Notes: generated from the letters alone by a model not told the origin. A stretch of DNA of 64,000 nucleotides from Sphingomonas paeninsulae (GCF_003660165.1 NZ_CP032829.1:868001-932000); one strand, 5' to 3'; shown: positions 42,794 to 52,551, numbered from the stretch's first letter. Program-made: numbers and translations.

Positions 42794-44140
42794 TCAGGCC
42801 GCCTTTCTTTTCTCAGGGGGAGTCCCGGTAACAGAATTGGGGCCAGCGGCCGTAATTGCAACATCTATTAAATCGCCAACGACGATGCCGGGCTGAACGA
42901 TATGAACCGACTGCATCCACGGCGACTTGCCGAGCATCTGCCCGGGCAGTTTGCCGGCGCGTTCGATCAGGATGTTCGTCTGCGTCCCCACTGACGCGAC
43001 ATTGAACGCATGTTGCTGCGTATTGATGACTGCCTGCAAACGTTGCAGCCGTTCGCCCATCACTTCCTTCGGAATTTGATCGCACATCGTCGCAGCAGGG
43101 GTACCGGGGCGCGGCGAGTATATGAAACTGAACGCCTGTGCGTAACGCACTTCAGCGACAAGGCTCAGCGTGTCCTCAAAGTCCGCATCGGTTTCGCCGG
43201 GAAAACCGACGATGAAATCACCTGACAGGGCAATATCTGGCCGGGCAGCGCGAACGCGGTCGAGCAGTTGCAGATAACTGTCGCGCGAATGGCTGCGGTT
43301 CATCGCTTTCAGAATGCGGTCGCTGCCCGACTGCACTGGCAAGTGCAGGAACGGCATCAGCTTTTCAACATCGCGGTGCGCGTCGATCAGCCCTTGCGTC
43401 ATGTCGTTCGGGTGGCTCGTCATGTACCGAATGCGCGCAAGTCCGGGGATTTTGTCGAGCGCGACCGCAAGGCCGTGCAGCCCAATCCCGTTATCGTCCC
43501 AGGCGTTCACATTCTGCCCGAGCAAAGTAATCTCGCGCGCACCGCCATCGACCAGCGCTTTTGCTTCATCGAGGATCGCGCCGAACGGCCGTGAAACTTC
43601 GGCACCGCGCGTGTATGGCACGACGCAATAGGTGCAGAATTTGTCGCATCCCTCCTGAACCGTCAGGAAAGCAGAGGTCCGTTGCCCCTTCGAACGAACC
43701 GGCAATGCGCCGAATTTCGACAGAATGGGCATATCGGTGTCGATCGCCGCCTTGCCACTACGCGCCGCAGTAACGAGTTCGGGAAGGCGATGATAAGCCT
43801 GCGGTCCGACGACGATATCCACTTCGCGCGCGCGCTTGGCGACTTCGGCTCCCTCGGCCTGCGCAACGCACCCGGCGACCGCGATCATCGGGCGCGTGCC
43901 GTCTTCGCGCTTCAGCGTGCCGATTTCGGAATAAACCCGGTGCACCGCGCGTTCGCGGATGTGACAGGTGTTGAGCACCACCAGATCGGCGGCGTCGGAC
44001 GTCGTTGCGACCATGCCTTCGCCGGTCAGCAACTCGCTCATGCGATCACCGTCATAGACGTTCATCTGGCAGCCGAACGATTTAACGTGGAATGATTTGG
44101 GTTGCGGGCGAGTCAAGATCAGACGGCTATACAATCGCAA
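42794..44140 (-). CDS. miaB: tRNA-2-methylthio-N6-dimethylallyladenosine synthase MiaB
   Basis: 448 residues. The N-terminal UPF0004 domain has three cluster cysteines ([34 protein letters not shown]). The radical-SAM site is [24 protein letters not shown] domain ([20 protein letters not shown]) closes the protein. Methylthiolates i6A37 of tRNAs reading UNN codons. Overlaps plsC by 14 bases. Confidence 0.97.
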   Translation of the reverse strand: MRLYSRLILTRPQPKSFHVKSFGCQMNVYDGDRMSELLTGEGMVATTSDAADLVVLNTCHIRERAVHRVYSEIGTLKREDGTRPMIAVAGCVAQAEGAEVAKRAREVDIVVGPQAYHRLPELVTAARSGKAAIDTDMPILSKFGALPVRSKGQRTSAFLTVQEGCDKFCTYCVVPYTRGAEVSRPFGAILDEAKALVDGGAREITLLGQNVNAWDDNGIGLHGLAVALDKIPGLARIRYMTSHPNDMTQGLIDAHRDVEKLMPFLHLPVQSGSDRILKAMNRSHSRDSYLQLLDRVRAARPDIALSGDFIVGFPGETDADFEDTLSLVAEVRYAQAFSFIYSPRPGTPAATMCDQIPKEVMGERLQRLQAVINTQQHAFNVASVGTQTNILIERAGKLPGQMLGKSPWMQSVHIVQPGIVVGDLIDVAITAAGPNSVTGTPPEKRKAA

Positions 44141-44918
44141 CGCGGCTCAAGGAAGCGGCGAGCGCATCTGCGATACGTTTTTGTGATTCAGCGGCGATCG
44201 CCTTGCGATCAGGGAAGGCAGCGGGGTCGATCGAATCGAGAAATATCACGCAAACCGGGAACGTTCCGCGCCGGCTCAACAGCCGCACCGCGTTCTGACC
44301 GACGCCTTCATCATCGACCCAAGCGAACTCTGGCACCATATTTCGATAATCGATCAGCACCGGCTGGACCATCATCGGGCGGGGCGGCGGCGTTACCACG
44401 GCGAACAGCGGTGGTTTGAACGGCAACAGGCTTTGCCCATCGGTCGTCGTGCCTTCGGGGAAAACGACTATGGGTTGATGATGATTAAGGGCATCACGCA
44501 AGGTTTCGACCTGTTGCGCAATCGTCATGCGATCGGCGCGTGCCACGAATACGGTGCGGTTTAGTTTGGACAGCCACCCGATCAACGGCCAACCCGCAAT
44601 CGCAGACTGTGCAACGAACGCCGCGCCGGTTGCCCCCGCAAGCACAGGCACATCAAGCCAGGTAATATGGTTGGAGACGTAAAACACATCGGATTTCAGC
44701 CGCGCGCCCTGCGTGGACACGACAGCCCCGCAAATGCGCGCCACAGATTTAAGAAAGAGGCGCGGACACGGCGACTGGAAACCGAGCGTTCGAAATAAAA
44801 AATGGAGTGGCAGGGCCATTGCCAGAGCGAGAGCAAGAAAAGTCAGCCGCATCGCAAGCCGGAAATTCCCTGCAAACTTCCCGTCGCTGTCAGCCCTTGC
44901 GGTCGAGCGCGACGCCAT
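44127..44918 (-). CDS. plsC: 1-acyl-sn-glycerol-3-phosphate acyltransferase
   Basis: 263 residues. One or two N-terminal membrane segments ([18 protein letters not shown]), the acyltransferase box NHITWLD (His-X4-Asp), FVARADRM, and [19 protein letters not shown]. It adds the second acyl chain to lysophosphatidic acid. The usual place in sphingomonads is between fur and miaB. Overlaps fur by 29 bases. Confidence 0.92.
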   Translation of the reverse strand: MASRSTARADSDGKFAGNFRLAMRLTFLALALAMALPLHFLFRTLGFQSPCPRLFLKSVARICGAVVSTQGARLKSDVFYVSNHITWLDVPVLAGATGAAFVAQSAIAGWPLIGWLSKLNRTVFVARADRMTIAQQVETLRDALNHHQPIVVFPEGTTTDGQSLLPFKPPLFAVVTPPPRPMMVQPVLIDYRNMVPEFAWVDDEGVGQNAVRLLSRRGTFPVCVIFLDSIDPAAFPDRKAIAAESQKRIADALAASLSRVAIV

Positions 44919-45312
44919 AGAGCTCCATGCGATGATCGACGAGGCGGAACCCCAGCTTTTCTGCGATAATCTTTTGCAGCGCTTCGAGTTCGGGATCGAC
45001 GAATTCGATGACCTTGCCGGTTTCGACGTCGATCAAATGGTCGTGATGTGCTTCGGCGGCGGCTTCATAGCGCGAACGGCCATCGCCGAAATCATGACGT
45101 TCCAAAATGCCGGCTTCTTCGAACAGGCGCACGGTCCGATAGACGGTGGCGATCGAGATACCCTTGTCGATGGCGGAGGCTCGCGAATGGAGCACTTCGA
45201 CGTCGGGATGGTCTTCTGCCTCGGAAAGAACACGGGCAATGACACGCCTCTGTTCGGTTATCCGAAGACCTTTTTCGGCGCATAGCGCCTCGATATCGAT
45301 TCTACGTTGCAT
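44890..45312 (-). CDS. fur: Ferric uptake regulator family protein
   Basis: 140 residues. Winged helix at the N-terminus (RITEQRRVIARVLSEAEDHP, ATVYRTVRLFEEAGILERHD) and a metal-binding part AEAHHDHLIDVETGKVIEFV. No C-terminal CXXC zinc motif, as in many alphaproteobacterial Fur proteins, so it may be Fur or the functionally shifted Fur/Mur seen in rhizobia. Position after mucR is conserved. Confidence 0.92.
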   Translation of the reverse strand: MQRRIDIEALCAEKGLRITEQRRVIARVLSEAEDHPDVEVLHSRASAIDKGISIATVYRTVRLFEEAGILERHDFGDGRSRYEAAAEAHHDHLIDVETGKVIEFVDPELEALQKIIAEKLGFRLVDHRMELYGVALDRKG

Positions 45313-45370
45313 CGCGGTGACGCTAGCCGAATGCCAGCGTCACCGCAAAAACAAATCGTCTTTATTCCGA

Positions 45371-45808
45371 TCAGCGTGCAGTCGTCGCTTTCCGACGCTT
45401 CGTGCCGAGACCGATTTTTTTCGCCAATGTGCGGCGCTGTTCGGCATAGTTTGGCGCGACCATCGGATAGTCGGCGGGCAGGCCCCATTTGGTGCGGTAC
45501 TGGTCAGGCGTCATCTGATAATGCGTCATCAGGTGGCGTTTTAGCATCTTCAGCTTCTTACCGTCTTCGAGGCACACGACATAGTCGGGCTTGATCGAAG
45601 TGCGGATCGAAACTGCAGGCTCCTGCTTGACGGCTGGCGCAGCTACGGGCTGGTCGAGCTTGCTCAGCGCACCATGAACATTCGCAATCAAGGCGGGCAG
45701 ATCGTTAACCGAAACACTGTTGTTGCTTACATGTGCCGCAACGATGTCGGCTGTAAGAGTGATAAAGGTTTCTTGCATTTCGGACATCTCAGTCATGTTA
45801 TATTCCAT
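45371..45808 (-). CDS. mucR: MucR/Ros-family zinc-finger regulator
   Basis: About 145 residues. The Ros/MucR zinc finger (DYVVCLEDGKKLKMLKRHLM, then THYQMTPDQYRTKWGLPADY and PMVAPNYAEQRRTLAKKIGLG) binds AT-rich DNA and works as an H-NS-like silencer or a cell-cycle regulator. Several starts are possible; I choose the ATG at 45,808 (MEYNMTEM). The frame reaches 45,862, and 45,796 is also acceptable. Confidence 0.9.
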   Translation of the reverse strand: MEYNMTEMSEMQETFITLTADIVAAHVSNNSVSVNDLPALIANVHGALSKLDQPVAAPAVKQEPAVSIRTSIKPDYVVCLEDGKKLKMLKRHLMTHYQMTPDQYRTKWGLPADYPMVAPNYAEQRRTLAKKIGLGTKRRKATTAR

Positions 45809-45897
45809 TTCGTGATCTCTGGCGCGCTCGTGAACGATTGTAGTCATTTCCCGTGCTCGCAACCTACGCCATTATTGCGTATGTTAAAGGTGCAATT

Positions 45898-46359
45898 TTA
45901 ACGCAGCATGAAGCGATAGGTCTCAGCGTCGAACGTTTCACCTTTATTGCCGCGATAATATCGCAGCCGCAATCCGACTTTCTCGAACCCTGAACGAATA
46001 TATAGCTCAGTCGCGGGGTTACCGGATCGAACTTCAAGAAATACTGCCGAAGCCTGTTCAGAAGTTGCAATAGAGACAACGTTATTTAACAGACTTAAAC
46101 CAACTCCCCGTCGTTGCGTGGCCGGATCGACGCCCAACATCATCAGTTCACATTCATCGACGACGGTCCGTATCAGTGCAAAACCGAGCAAAGTTTCGGC
46201 GCGGGCAAGTATCAGTCGCGTGCCCGGCATGGTCATCAGCGCAAGGCACTGGCTCGCCGTCCACGCTTCACCAAAGCGTGGATCGAACGCGGCCGTCATA
46301 ACTGCCATCAGTTCCGGCAGATCATCCGGCGATCCGACGTCGATGCGATGACCGGTCAT
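45898..46359 (-). CDS. rimI: Ribosomal protein S18-alanine N-acetyltransferase-like protein
   Basis: 153-residue GNAT protein: LILARAETLLGFALIRTVVD, ELMMLGVDPATQRRGVGLSL (acetyl-CoA loop RRGVGLSLL), ASAVFLEVRSGNPATELYIR, GFEKVGLRLRYYRG. Placed directly after tsaB with an ATGA overlap, the standard arrangement. Confidence 0.92.
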   Translation of the reverse strand: MTGHRIDVGSPDDLPELMAVMTAAFDPRFGEAWTASQCLALMTMPGTRLILARAETLLGFALIRTVVDECELMMLGVDPATQRRGVGLSLLNNVVSIATSEQASAVFLEVRSGNPATELYIRSGFEKVGLRLRYYRGNKGETFDAETYRFMLR

Positions 46360-46985
46360 GACGAGTGCGCCGTGACCGCCATGGGTTTGGCGTCCGCGCC
46401 CCGGCCGTAAATCGGAACTGCTGGCAACGCGGAGAGATTTGGCGACAGGAACACCGCATCGCGTGCGTCGGGAGTACGTTCCACCGCCTGTCCTGTGCCG
46501 CGTCTATCCACGATGTCAGCAGCGGCATTGCCGACCACGACATTGCACGCGACCGCAACGGCGGCATCGGGAAACAGTGAAGCCAGAGCATCGAGTTCAG
46601 CCACCGGCGCACACTCGAAAGACTGGACAAATATTTGACCGTGGCCTGCATTGATCGCGACTGTGACGGCCTCATCCGGGTGCAAAGCCAAATGCCCGGT
46701 CGCCAGTAACGCCAGCGACGAAAAACCGCTGACAGACACACCCCAGCCCAGTCCAAGTCCACGCGCCGCTGCGACGCCGACGCGAATGCCGGTAAAACTG
46801 CCGGGGCCACAATCGACCAGTATCGAAGATGCCCGGCCTCCATCGGGAAGGGCTGCGATCATCGGAAGCAGTCGTTCGGCATGTCCACGCCCGACATTCT
46901 CGTGCGCCGCCGCAACGACTGCTCCATTCTCAATCAAGGCAACCGAACAGACCGACGTTGCCGTTTCGATCACCAGAGTTCTCAC
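46356..46985 (-). CDS. tsaB: tRNA threonylcarbamoyladenosine synthesis protein TsaB
   Basis: 209 residues, ASKHA fold: LVIETATSVCSVALIENGAV, HAERLLPMIAALPDGG and DCGPGSFTGIRVGVAAARGL. Partner of TsaD/TsaE in making t6A37 of ANN-reading tRNAs. ATGA overlaps on both sides. Confidence 0.95.
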   Translation of the reverse strand: MRTLVIETATSVCSVALIENGAVVAAAHENVGRGHAERLLPMIAALPDGGRASSILVDCGPGSFTGIRVGVAAARGLGLGWGVSVSGFSSLALLATGHLALHPDEAVTVAINAGHGQIFVQSFECAPVAELDALASLFPDAAVAVACNVVVGNAAADIVDRRGTGQAVERTPDARDAVFLSPNLSALPAVPIYGRGADAKPMAVTAHSS

Positions 46986-47578
46986 TTTATCGTGTTGAAC
47001 CGTTCGAAGCCCGGACGCGGAAGGCGCTCGAACACGCTGGTCGGCTCACCATATCCGACAGTCGAGATAAAGTTTGACTTGAACGTCGTGCCTGCAAAAA
47101 ATTCAGCATCGACAGAAGCGTTGTCAAAGCCTGACATCGGCCCGGTATCGAGACCGAGTGCACGAGCAGCCATGATGAGATAGGCACCCTGCAACGACGA
47201 GTTACGCATCGCACTGATTTCGATCAGCGCATCGTTGCCGGCAAACCAGCTTCGTGCATCGGCAGGCGGGAACAGTTCGGGGAGGTGATTATAGAACTCC
47301 AGATCCATACCGACGATCACCGTCACTGGCGCACTCATGATCTTGGCCCGGTTCGCTTCGCTCGAAAAACTGGCGAGCTTTTCTTTGGCTTGCAGACTCT
47401 CACACCAGATCAGGCGCGCAGGCAGCATATTTGCCGACGTCGGGCCGAACTTCATCAGTTCCCAGATGGCGTCCATCTGTTCGTGGCTGACTGGCTTGTC
47501 GGTATAACCATTATAGCTGCGCGCGGTGCGGAAAAGCTGGTCGAGTGCGGCATCATTAAGCGGTGTGGCCATATTCAT
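46982..47578 (-). CDS. Nitroreductase-family protein, malonic semialdehyde reductase (RutE)-like
   Basis: 198 residues. LDQLFRTARSYNGYTDKPVS, then MKFGPTSANMLPARLIWCES and GAYLIMAARALGLDTGPMSG are the typical FMN-binding parts of the RutE/HadB-type group. RutE reduces malonic semialdehyde to 3-hydroxypropionate in pyrimidine catabolism; no other rut genes are here, so the physiological substrate is open. Conserved upstream partner of tsaB in sphingomonads. Confidence 0.82.
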   Translation of the reverse strand: MNMATPLNDAALDQLFRTARSYNGYTDKPVSHEQMDAIWELMKFGPTSANMLPARLIWCESLQAKEKLASFSSEANRAKIMSAPVTVIVGMDLEFYNHLPELFPPADARSWFAGNDALIEISAMRNSSLQGAYLIMAARALGLDTGPMSGFDNASVDAEFFAGTTFKSNFISTVGYGEPTSVFERLPRPGFERFNTIK

Positions 47579-47591
47579 CTGGTCCTTTGCG

Positions 47592-48161
47592 TCAGACCGC
47601 GAAAACCCCGGTCACCTCCGGCACATAGTGTTTCAGCAGCGATTCGATACCTTGTTTCAACGTGGCGGTCGAAGAAGGGCATCCGGCGCAGGCACCCTGC
47701 ATCTTCAAATACACGTTACCGTTATTGAAGCTCTGGTAAATAATGTCGCCGCCATCTGCTGCTACGGCAGGCCGCACGCGGGTTTCGATCAGGTCTTTGA
47801 TCTGGTCGATGATGTCGGCATCTTCGGGGTTGTCGGTCGAAGGTGCATCAGAGACCGCGATACCGCCAGCCGTCGCGGGTTTGAACAAGGGCATACCGCC
47901 ACTGAAATGATCGAGCAGGATCGACAGCACATCGGGCTTCAGGTCGGCCCAGTTGCTTCCGGGCCCCGCCGTAACCGATACGAAGTCGCGACCGAAGAAC
48001 ACGCCCTGGACATCGCCCAGCGTAAACAGCGCCTCAGCCAATGGCGACGCATCGGCTTCTTCCGGTGTTGCAAAGTCGCGGGTTCCCATGTCCATAACGG
48101 CGCGGCCGGGCATGAATTTCAGCGTGGCGGGATTCGGGGTTGTTTCGGTTTCGATCAGCAT
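47592..48161 (-). CDS. NfuA/NifU-like Fe-S cluster carrier
   Basis: 189 residues from ATG 48,161. N-terminal Nfu_N domain (MLIETETTPNPATLKFMPGR), C-terminal NifU-like domain with the cluster motif GACAGCPSSTATLKQGIES. Delivers iron-sulfur clusters to client enzymes; MiaB, encoded in the same block, is one such client type. The frame begins at 48,215 but family members start at MLIETE. Confidence 0.93.
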   Translation of the reverse strand: MLIETETTPNPATLKFMPGRAVMDMGTRDFATPEEADASPLAEALFTLGDVQGVFFGRDFVSVTAGPGSNWADLKPDVLSILLDHFSGGMPLFKPATAGGIAVSDAPSTDNPEDADIIDQIKDLIETRVRPAVAADGGDIIYQSFNNGNVYLKMQGACAGCPSSTATLKQGIESLLKHYVPEVTGVFAV

Positions 48162-48425
48162 AGGGAGTATGTGGGCCGCCACAACGTCGCGATCAACCCA
48201 TAGGTTGCAATTCACCTATTAAGCTGCCATATCCTGTTGCAGCGCAGCGAAGCGATACTCGTTTTCGCAGGTTGGCCAGCGTGATTTTCCGTTCATTCGG
48301 ACAGGCTCAACCCCATGACGCTCTCAGCCAATCGGCTTCCCCTTTCACGCGGGTTGTCACAACCTCCCGCTTGTCCAGCGCGCCCTTTCGGTATGCGCTT
48401 GCCACGCCATATTTGAAAGTTACCC

Positions 48426-49730
48426 ATGACTAAATTTTCCGATCTCGGCCTTTCGCCGCAGATTCTCGATGCCCTTTCGGCCAAGGGATATGATGTTCCG
48501 ACGCCAATTCAGGCGCAGGCCATCCCTTCGCTGCTCGAAGGTCGCGACCTTTGCGGTATCGCGCAGACCGGCACCGGCAAAACAGCGGCATTCGCCCTGC
48601 CATCGCTGATGCGTCTGGCTGCCTCGGGCAACAAGCGTATGCCCGGAGCCTGCCGGATGCTCGTCCTGTCGCCGACCCGCGAACTTGCGGCTCAGATTGC
48701 CCAGTCGTTCAGCGATTATGGCAAGGGTATGAACCTGGCCGTCGGCGTTGTGTTCGGCGGTATGCCGATCGGACGTCAGATCAAGATGTGCGGACAGGGG
48801 CTCGACATCCTCGTCGCCACGCCCGGCCGTCTGATCGATCTGATCGAACAGCGCGCATTGAACCTGCGTCACGTCGAAATCTTTGTTCTCGACGAAGCCG
48901 ACCAGATGCTCGACCTCGGTTTCATCCATGCGTTGAAGCAGATCGACCGCCTGTTGCCAAAGCAGCGCCAGTCGCTGTTCTTCTCAGCCACCATGCCCAA
49001 GTCGATTTCCGAACTCGGCGACCGCTTCCTGACCGACCCTGTGAAGGTTTCGGTGGCTCCGGTTTCATCGACCGCAGAACGCGTCGATCAATATGTGACG
49101 TTCGTGAACGCTGCCGAGAAAATGGCGCTGCTGACGATCGTCATTCAGAACGAACCAATCGACCGCGCGCTGGTGTTCAGCCGCACGAAACATGGCGCCG
49201 ACAAGATCGTGAAGTTCCTGGCCGCCGCCGGCATCCGTTCGGCAGCAATCCACGGCAACAAATCGCAGAACGCCCGCATGGACGCGCTCGACGCGTTTAA
49301 AAAGGGTGACATCAAGATCCTGATCGCAACCGACATCGCTGCACGCGGCATCGACGTTTCGGGTGTTAGCCATGTATTCAACTTCGACCTTCCAAACGTC
49401 GCTGAACAGTACGTCCACCGTATCGGTCGTACCGCACGCGCCGGAGCCAGCGGCATCGCCGTCAGCTTCGTCGATGGTGAGGAAAAGGGCTGGTTGAAGA
49501 GCATCGAACGCCTGACCGGCGTTGCGCTGACACCAACTCCGCTGCCTCCGCAGTTCGATGAGTTGCGCTCAAAGCTGCCTAAGCCTGTCATCACCCGCAA
49601 TGCGCCGAATGGCCGTGGCGGCACGCGCAGCGACGCACCCCGCACCGACGATACGCGTCGTCATTTCCCACGTCGTCCCGGCGGCGTTGGCGCCCACAAG
49701 TCTGCCGTAAAGCGTACCGGCGGGCGGTAA
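48426..49730 (+). CDS. DEAD-box ATP-dependent RNA helicase
   Basis: 434 residues. Q motif TPIQAQAIPS, motif I AQTGTGKT, motif II VLDEADQMLDLGF, SATMP, motif [14 protein letters not shown]. Basic, short C-terminal tail (TRRHFPRRPGGVGAHKSAVK). Resembles RhlE/CsdA-type helicases used in ribosome assembly and RNA decay, often cold-induced. Divergent from nfuA across 264 bases with no other gene seen. A REP-like palindrome follows, as after the other helicase gene. Confidence 0.93.
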   Translation: MTKFSDLGLSPQILDALSAKGYDVPTPIQAQAIPSLLEGRDLCGIAQTGTGKTAAFALPSLMRLAASGNKRMPGACRMLVLSPTRELAAQIAQSFSDYGKGMNLAVGVVFGGMPIGRQIKMCGQGLDILVATPGRLIDLIEQRALNLRHVEIFVLDEADQMLDLGFIHALKQIDRLLPKQRQSLFFSATMPKSISELGDRFLTDPVKVSVAPVSSTAERVDQYVTFVNAAEKMALLTIVIQNEPIDRALVFSRTKHGADKIVKFLAAAGIRSAAIHGNKSQNARMDALDAFKKGDIKILIATDIAARGIDVSGVSHVFNFDLPNVAEQYVHRIGRTARAGASGIAVSFVDGEEKGWLKSIERLTGVALTPTPLPPQFDELRSKLPKPVITRNAPNGRGGTRSDAPRTDDTRRHFPRRPGGVGAHKSAVKRTGGR

Positions 49731-49785
49731 TATGATTAGGGTTTGGTGTTTGGGCGAAGAATTCCCAGACTCCAAACCCACTACC

Positions 49786-49866
49786 GCTTCCCTGAGCTTG
49801 TCGAAGGGCTGTCCTGCTTGCTTCGACGAACAGAAGGACAGCCCTTCGACAAGCTCAGGGAAACGA
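49786..49866. repeat. REP-like long palindrome, copy 3 (best preserved)
   Basis: CTTCCCTGAGCTTGTCGAAG and GGGCTGTCCT on the left, AGGACAGCCC and TTCGACAAGCTCAGGGAAA on the right, with about 20 bases between. The arms are nearly perfect over 28 bases. Lies between convergent helicase and ligase genes. Confidence 0.85.
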
Positions 49867-49887
49867 AGAAGTTTTAGCGCGCGGAAG

Positions 49888-51456
49888 TCACGCAATCATC
49901 CGCTTCAGCGTCGCGATCATATCCGCTTCAGCAGCAGGCTTATCCGTCCGAATCCGCGAGATTCGCGGAAACCGCATGGCAATCCCCGATTTATGACGTT
50001 TCGATTCATGGATCGAATCGAACGCGACCTCCAACACCAAAGTCTTCTCGACCTCGCGCACTGGCCCAAAGCGGTTGAGCGTGTGCTGGCGAACAAATCG
50101 ATCCAGCCCTTTCAACTCTTCATCGGTGAACCCTGAATAGGCTTTGCCCACGGGCAATAACGCGCCCTCCTCGGTCCAGCACCCAAACGTATAATCCGAA
50201 TAAAATGACGACCGTTTTCCATTGCCGCGCTGCGCATACATCATCACGCAATCGGCAGTCAGCGGATCACGTTTCCATTTGTACCAAAGCCCAGCGCGCC
50301 GCCCGCCAGTATAAATACTGTCCCGCCGCTTGAGCATAACGCCTTCAATAGCCGCATCTCGCGCGCCAGCTCTGATCGCCTCCAGCGCATCGAAATCCGC
50401 AGCGTCGATCACCGCCGATATATCGAACCGCTCTGGGTCGAAGCGCGGCAAAGCCATCTCAAGCCGCGCCCGTCGCTCGGTCCACGACAGGCCGCGCAAG
50501 TCCTCCGGCCCGTCGAACAAAATGTCATACAGCCGCACGAACGCCGGATATTCCGCCCGCATCTTGGCCGACACAGTCTTGCGCCCCAGCCTCTGCTGAA
50601 GCGCATTGAAACTCGCCGCCTCGCCGCCCTGAACCTCCCCGCGCACCAGCAATTCGCCGTCGAACGCGCCGTCGACCGTCACCGCCTCGGCTACGTCGGG
50701 AAAGCTCCCCGTAATATCGTCGCCACCGCGGCTATAGAGCCGCACCTGCCCCCCGGCCCGCACGATCTGGACGCGGATGCCGTCCCATTTCCACTCCGCT
50801 GCATAATCAGCCAGATCGACCCGCGCGTCCTCCAGCGGGTGTGCGAGCATGAACGGGCGGAAAACCGGCGTATCGAGCGCGGTCGGCTGCGCAATCCGTC
50901 CCTCTGCCCAATCGAATATCGGTGTGTAGGGCGGCGCAATGCCGTGCCAGACTTCCTCGACCGCATCGACATCAAGGTCGAACGCCTGAGCCAGCGCCGT
51001 CTTCGCCAGCCGCGACGACACGCCAGCCCGCAGCCCGCCCATCGCCAGTTTCAGCAGCGCAAACCGCTCGTCCGCAACCAGCACATCGAGCATCGCCGCC
51101 ATCGCAGCAGGCGCTTCGACCCGCCCCAGCGTCAGCAGTCGGTCGATCACATAGCCCAGCTTCAGATCACCGTCCGGCTCCCCCCGCGCAGGCCACAGCA
51201 GCGCGACCGTCTCCGCCGTATCGCCCACATAGTCGCGGCTCATGCGGAACAGCACCGGGTCCACGCGCTTCTCGATCAGCGCACGCACGACCGCAGGCTT
51301 CACCCCCGGCAAATCCAGTTCACCGGTCAGCGCGGCGAGCGCCCAACCCCGGTCAGGGTCAGGCGTCGTCCGTAAGTAATCACCGATCAGTCGCAGCTTG
51401 GTATTGCGGCTCCGCGTATAGATCAGGCGGTCGAGGAGATCGGCAAAGGCACGCAT
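49888..51456 (-). CDS. ATP-dependent DNA ligase
   Basis: 522 residues from ATG 51,456. N-terminal helical domain, then the nucleotidyltransferase with catalytic Lys in EWKWDGIRVQI, RLYSRGGDDITGSFPDV, DGELLVRGE, EGVMLKRRDSIYTGGRRAGL and WYKWKRDPLT, and an OB-fold end with SGFTDEELKGLDRFV. It belongs to the LigB/LigC-like repair ligases that act beside NAD-dependent LigA. Such genes often adjoin a metallo-beta-lactamase-type exonuclease gene; none is present here. The frame extends to 51,585 without start support. Confidence 0.92.
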   Translation of the reverse strand: MRAFADLLDRLIYTRSRNTKLRLIGDYLRTTPDPDRGWALAALTGELDLPGVKPAVVRALIEKRVDPVLFRMSRDYVGDTAETVALLWPARGEPDGDLKLGYVIDRLLTLGRVEAPAAMAAMLDVLVADERFALLKLAMGGLRAGVSSRLAKTALAQAFDLDVDAVEEVWHGIAPPYTPIFDWAEGRIAQPTALDTPVFRPFMLAHPLEDARVDLADYAAEWKWDGIRVQIVRAGGQVRLYSRGGDDITGSFPDVAEAVTVDGAFDGELLVRGEVQGGEAASFNALQQRLGRKTVSAKMRAEYPAFVRLYDILFDGPEDLRGLSWTERRARLEMALPRFDPERFDISAVIDAADFDALEAIRAGARDAAIEGVMLKRRDSIYTGGRRAGLWYKWKRDPLTADCVMMYAQRGNGKRSSFYSDYTFGCWTEEGALLPVGKAYSGFTDEELKGLDRFVRQHTLNRFGPVREVEKTLVLEVAFDSIHESKRHKSGIAMRFPRISRIRTDKPAAEADMIATLKRMIA

Positions 51457-51463
51457 TGGCCCA

Positions 51464-51964
51464 TTAAACGGCCTGAGCAGCCTCGAACAGGAACCATGCA
51501 CGCTGTTCTGCGTCATCGGTCCAGTTGTCGATAACCGCCGAAGTGGCATTGTCCTTGGCGTCGTCGGCCAGGTCTTTTGCCGCACGCAGCGATTCGACCA
51601 GCTTCAGATTGTCGTCACGCAGTTCGGCCAGCATATTGGCTGGCGACACGAAATCCTGATTATTGTCTTTCGAAGTCTGGTGCCGCGAAATATCACCGAT
51701 CGATCGCAGCGTCGTGTTGCCGGTTTTGCGCACACGCTCTGCAATCAGATCGGTCGTCGCGAAAATCTGCGTAGCCTGATCGTCGAACAGCAAGTGATAG
51801 TCGCGAAAATGCGGCCCCGAAACATGCCAGTGAAAATTCTTCGTCTTGAAATACAGCGCAAAGCTGTCGGCCAATATACCGTTCAGCGCGTCAGCCACGG
51901 TCGCAACCGCGTTGCTGCCCAGGTCGGTTGGCGTCTTCAGCTTGGATTTAGGAGTTTTTGCCAC
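51464..51964 (-). CDS. dps: DNA starvation/stationary-phase protein Dps
   Basis: 166-residue ferritin-like protein: LNGILADSFALYFKTKNFHW, HVSGPHFRDYHLLFDDQATQ (ferroxidase His/Asp/Glu), LRSIGDISRH and the C-terminal NWTDDAEQRAWFLFEAAQ. A Lys-rich N-terminus (MAKTPKSKLK) could bind DNA. Stores iron and protects DNA from peroxide. Confidence 0.95.
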   Translation of the reverse strand: MAKTPKSKLKTPTDLGSNAVATVADALNGILADSFALYFKTKNFHWHVSGPHFRDYHLLFDDQATQIFATTDLIAERVRKTGNTTLRSIGDISRHQTSKDNNQDFVSPANMLAELRDDNLKLVESLRAAKDLADDAKDNATSAVIDNWTDDAEQRAWFLFEAAQAV

Positions 51965-52055
51965 GTCGGATCATCCCTTCGATATGTTTCGGCTGCATAA
52001 CCATTTGCCGGACGAAAAGCTCCCTGGCGATCGTCTTTTGTTATCTGGGCGCTCG

Positions 52056-52544
52056 TCAGACGAGTCGCAATCCGCTCAACACAGCGAATAGTCCCGCGAT
52101 ACACAGAATGATTCCTGCGCCGATGCAAAGACCCCTTCGGACAGTGAATCCCAGCGATCCGACGGCGGCGGCCACGCCCACCCCGATCATCGCCCCCGTC
52201 CCCGCGCTGATCGGCGCGGTCATCCATGCAGCGAAAGCAAACGCCAGAAACGGAGCGGGCGAACGATAAAGCGTCATCGCACTTGCCAATATCGTCGGTG
52301 TGCCGGTGACGACAGCTCTGCGGCCAAACTGGGCCACGCCTGCGAACAACAACGCCAGCCCAAGCATCAGCAATCGCGCAGGACCAATCAACAGCGCGGC
52401 AATCGACCAGCCGCCAATAACCGCGACGACGATCAAAACAATCATGGCGAGTGCAGCCGAATTTCGCCGCTCCCGGCCAAATATCGCCAGAGGACCGCCG
52501 ATTTCGGCCAGCAACACCGCGACGAATACAGGAATAAGGGCGTT
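52056..52544 (-). CDS. Six-helix membrane protein, GDT1/UPF0016-like
   Basis: 162 residues from a GTG at 52,544. About six hydrophobic segments in two repeats. The first carries AEIGGPLAIFG, which resembles the Glu-X-Gly-Asp motif of GDT1/UPF0016 cation exchangers but with Gly in place of Asp. The second has PISAGTGAMIGVG, without the motif. A degenerate family member or an unrelated small transporter. Starts 7 bases after the upstream gene's stop. Confidence 0.6.
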   Translation of the reverse strand, partial: NALIPVFVAVLLAEIGGPLAIFGRERRNSAALAMIVLIVVAVIGGWSIAALLIGPARLLMLGLALLFAGVAQFGRRAVVTGTPTILASAMTLYRSPAPFLAFAFAAWMTAPISAGTGAMIGVGVAAAVGSLGFTVRRGLCIGAGIILCIAGLFAVLSGLRLV

Positions 52545-52551
52545 CACGGCT

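Noticed and set aside
48293-48484. Small minus-strand gene between nfuA and the helicase
   Set aside because: No ribosome binding site, and it overlaps the helicase start; the 264-base gap more likely holds divergent promoters.
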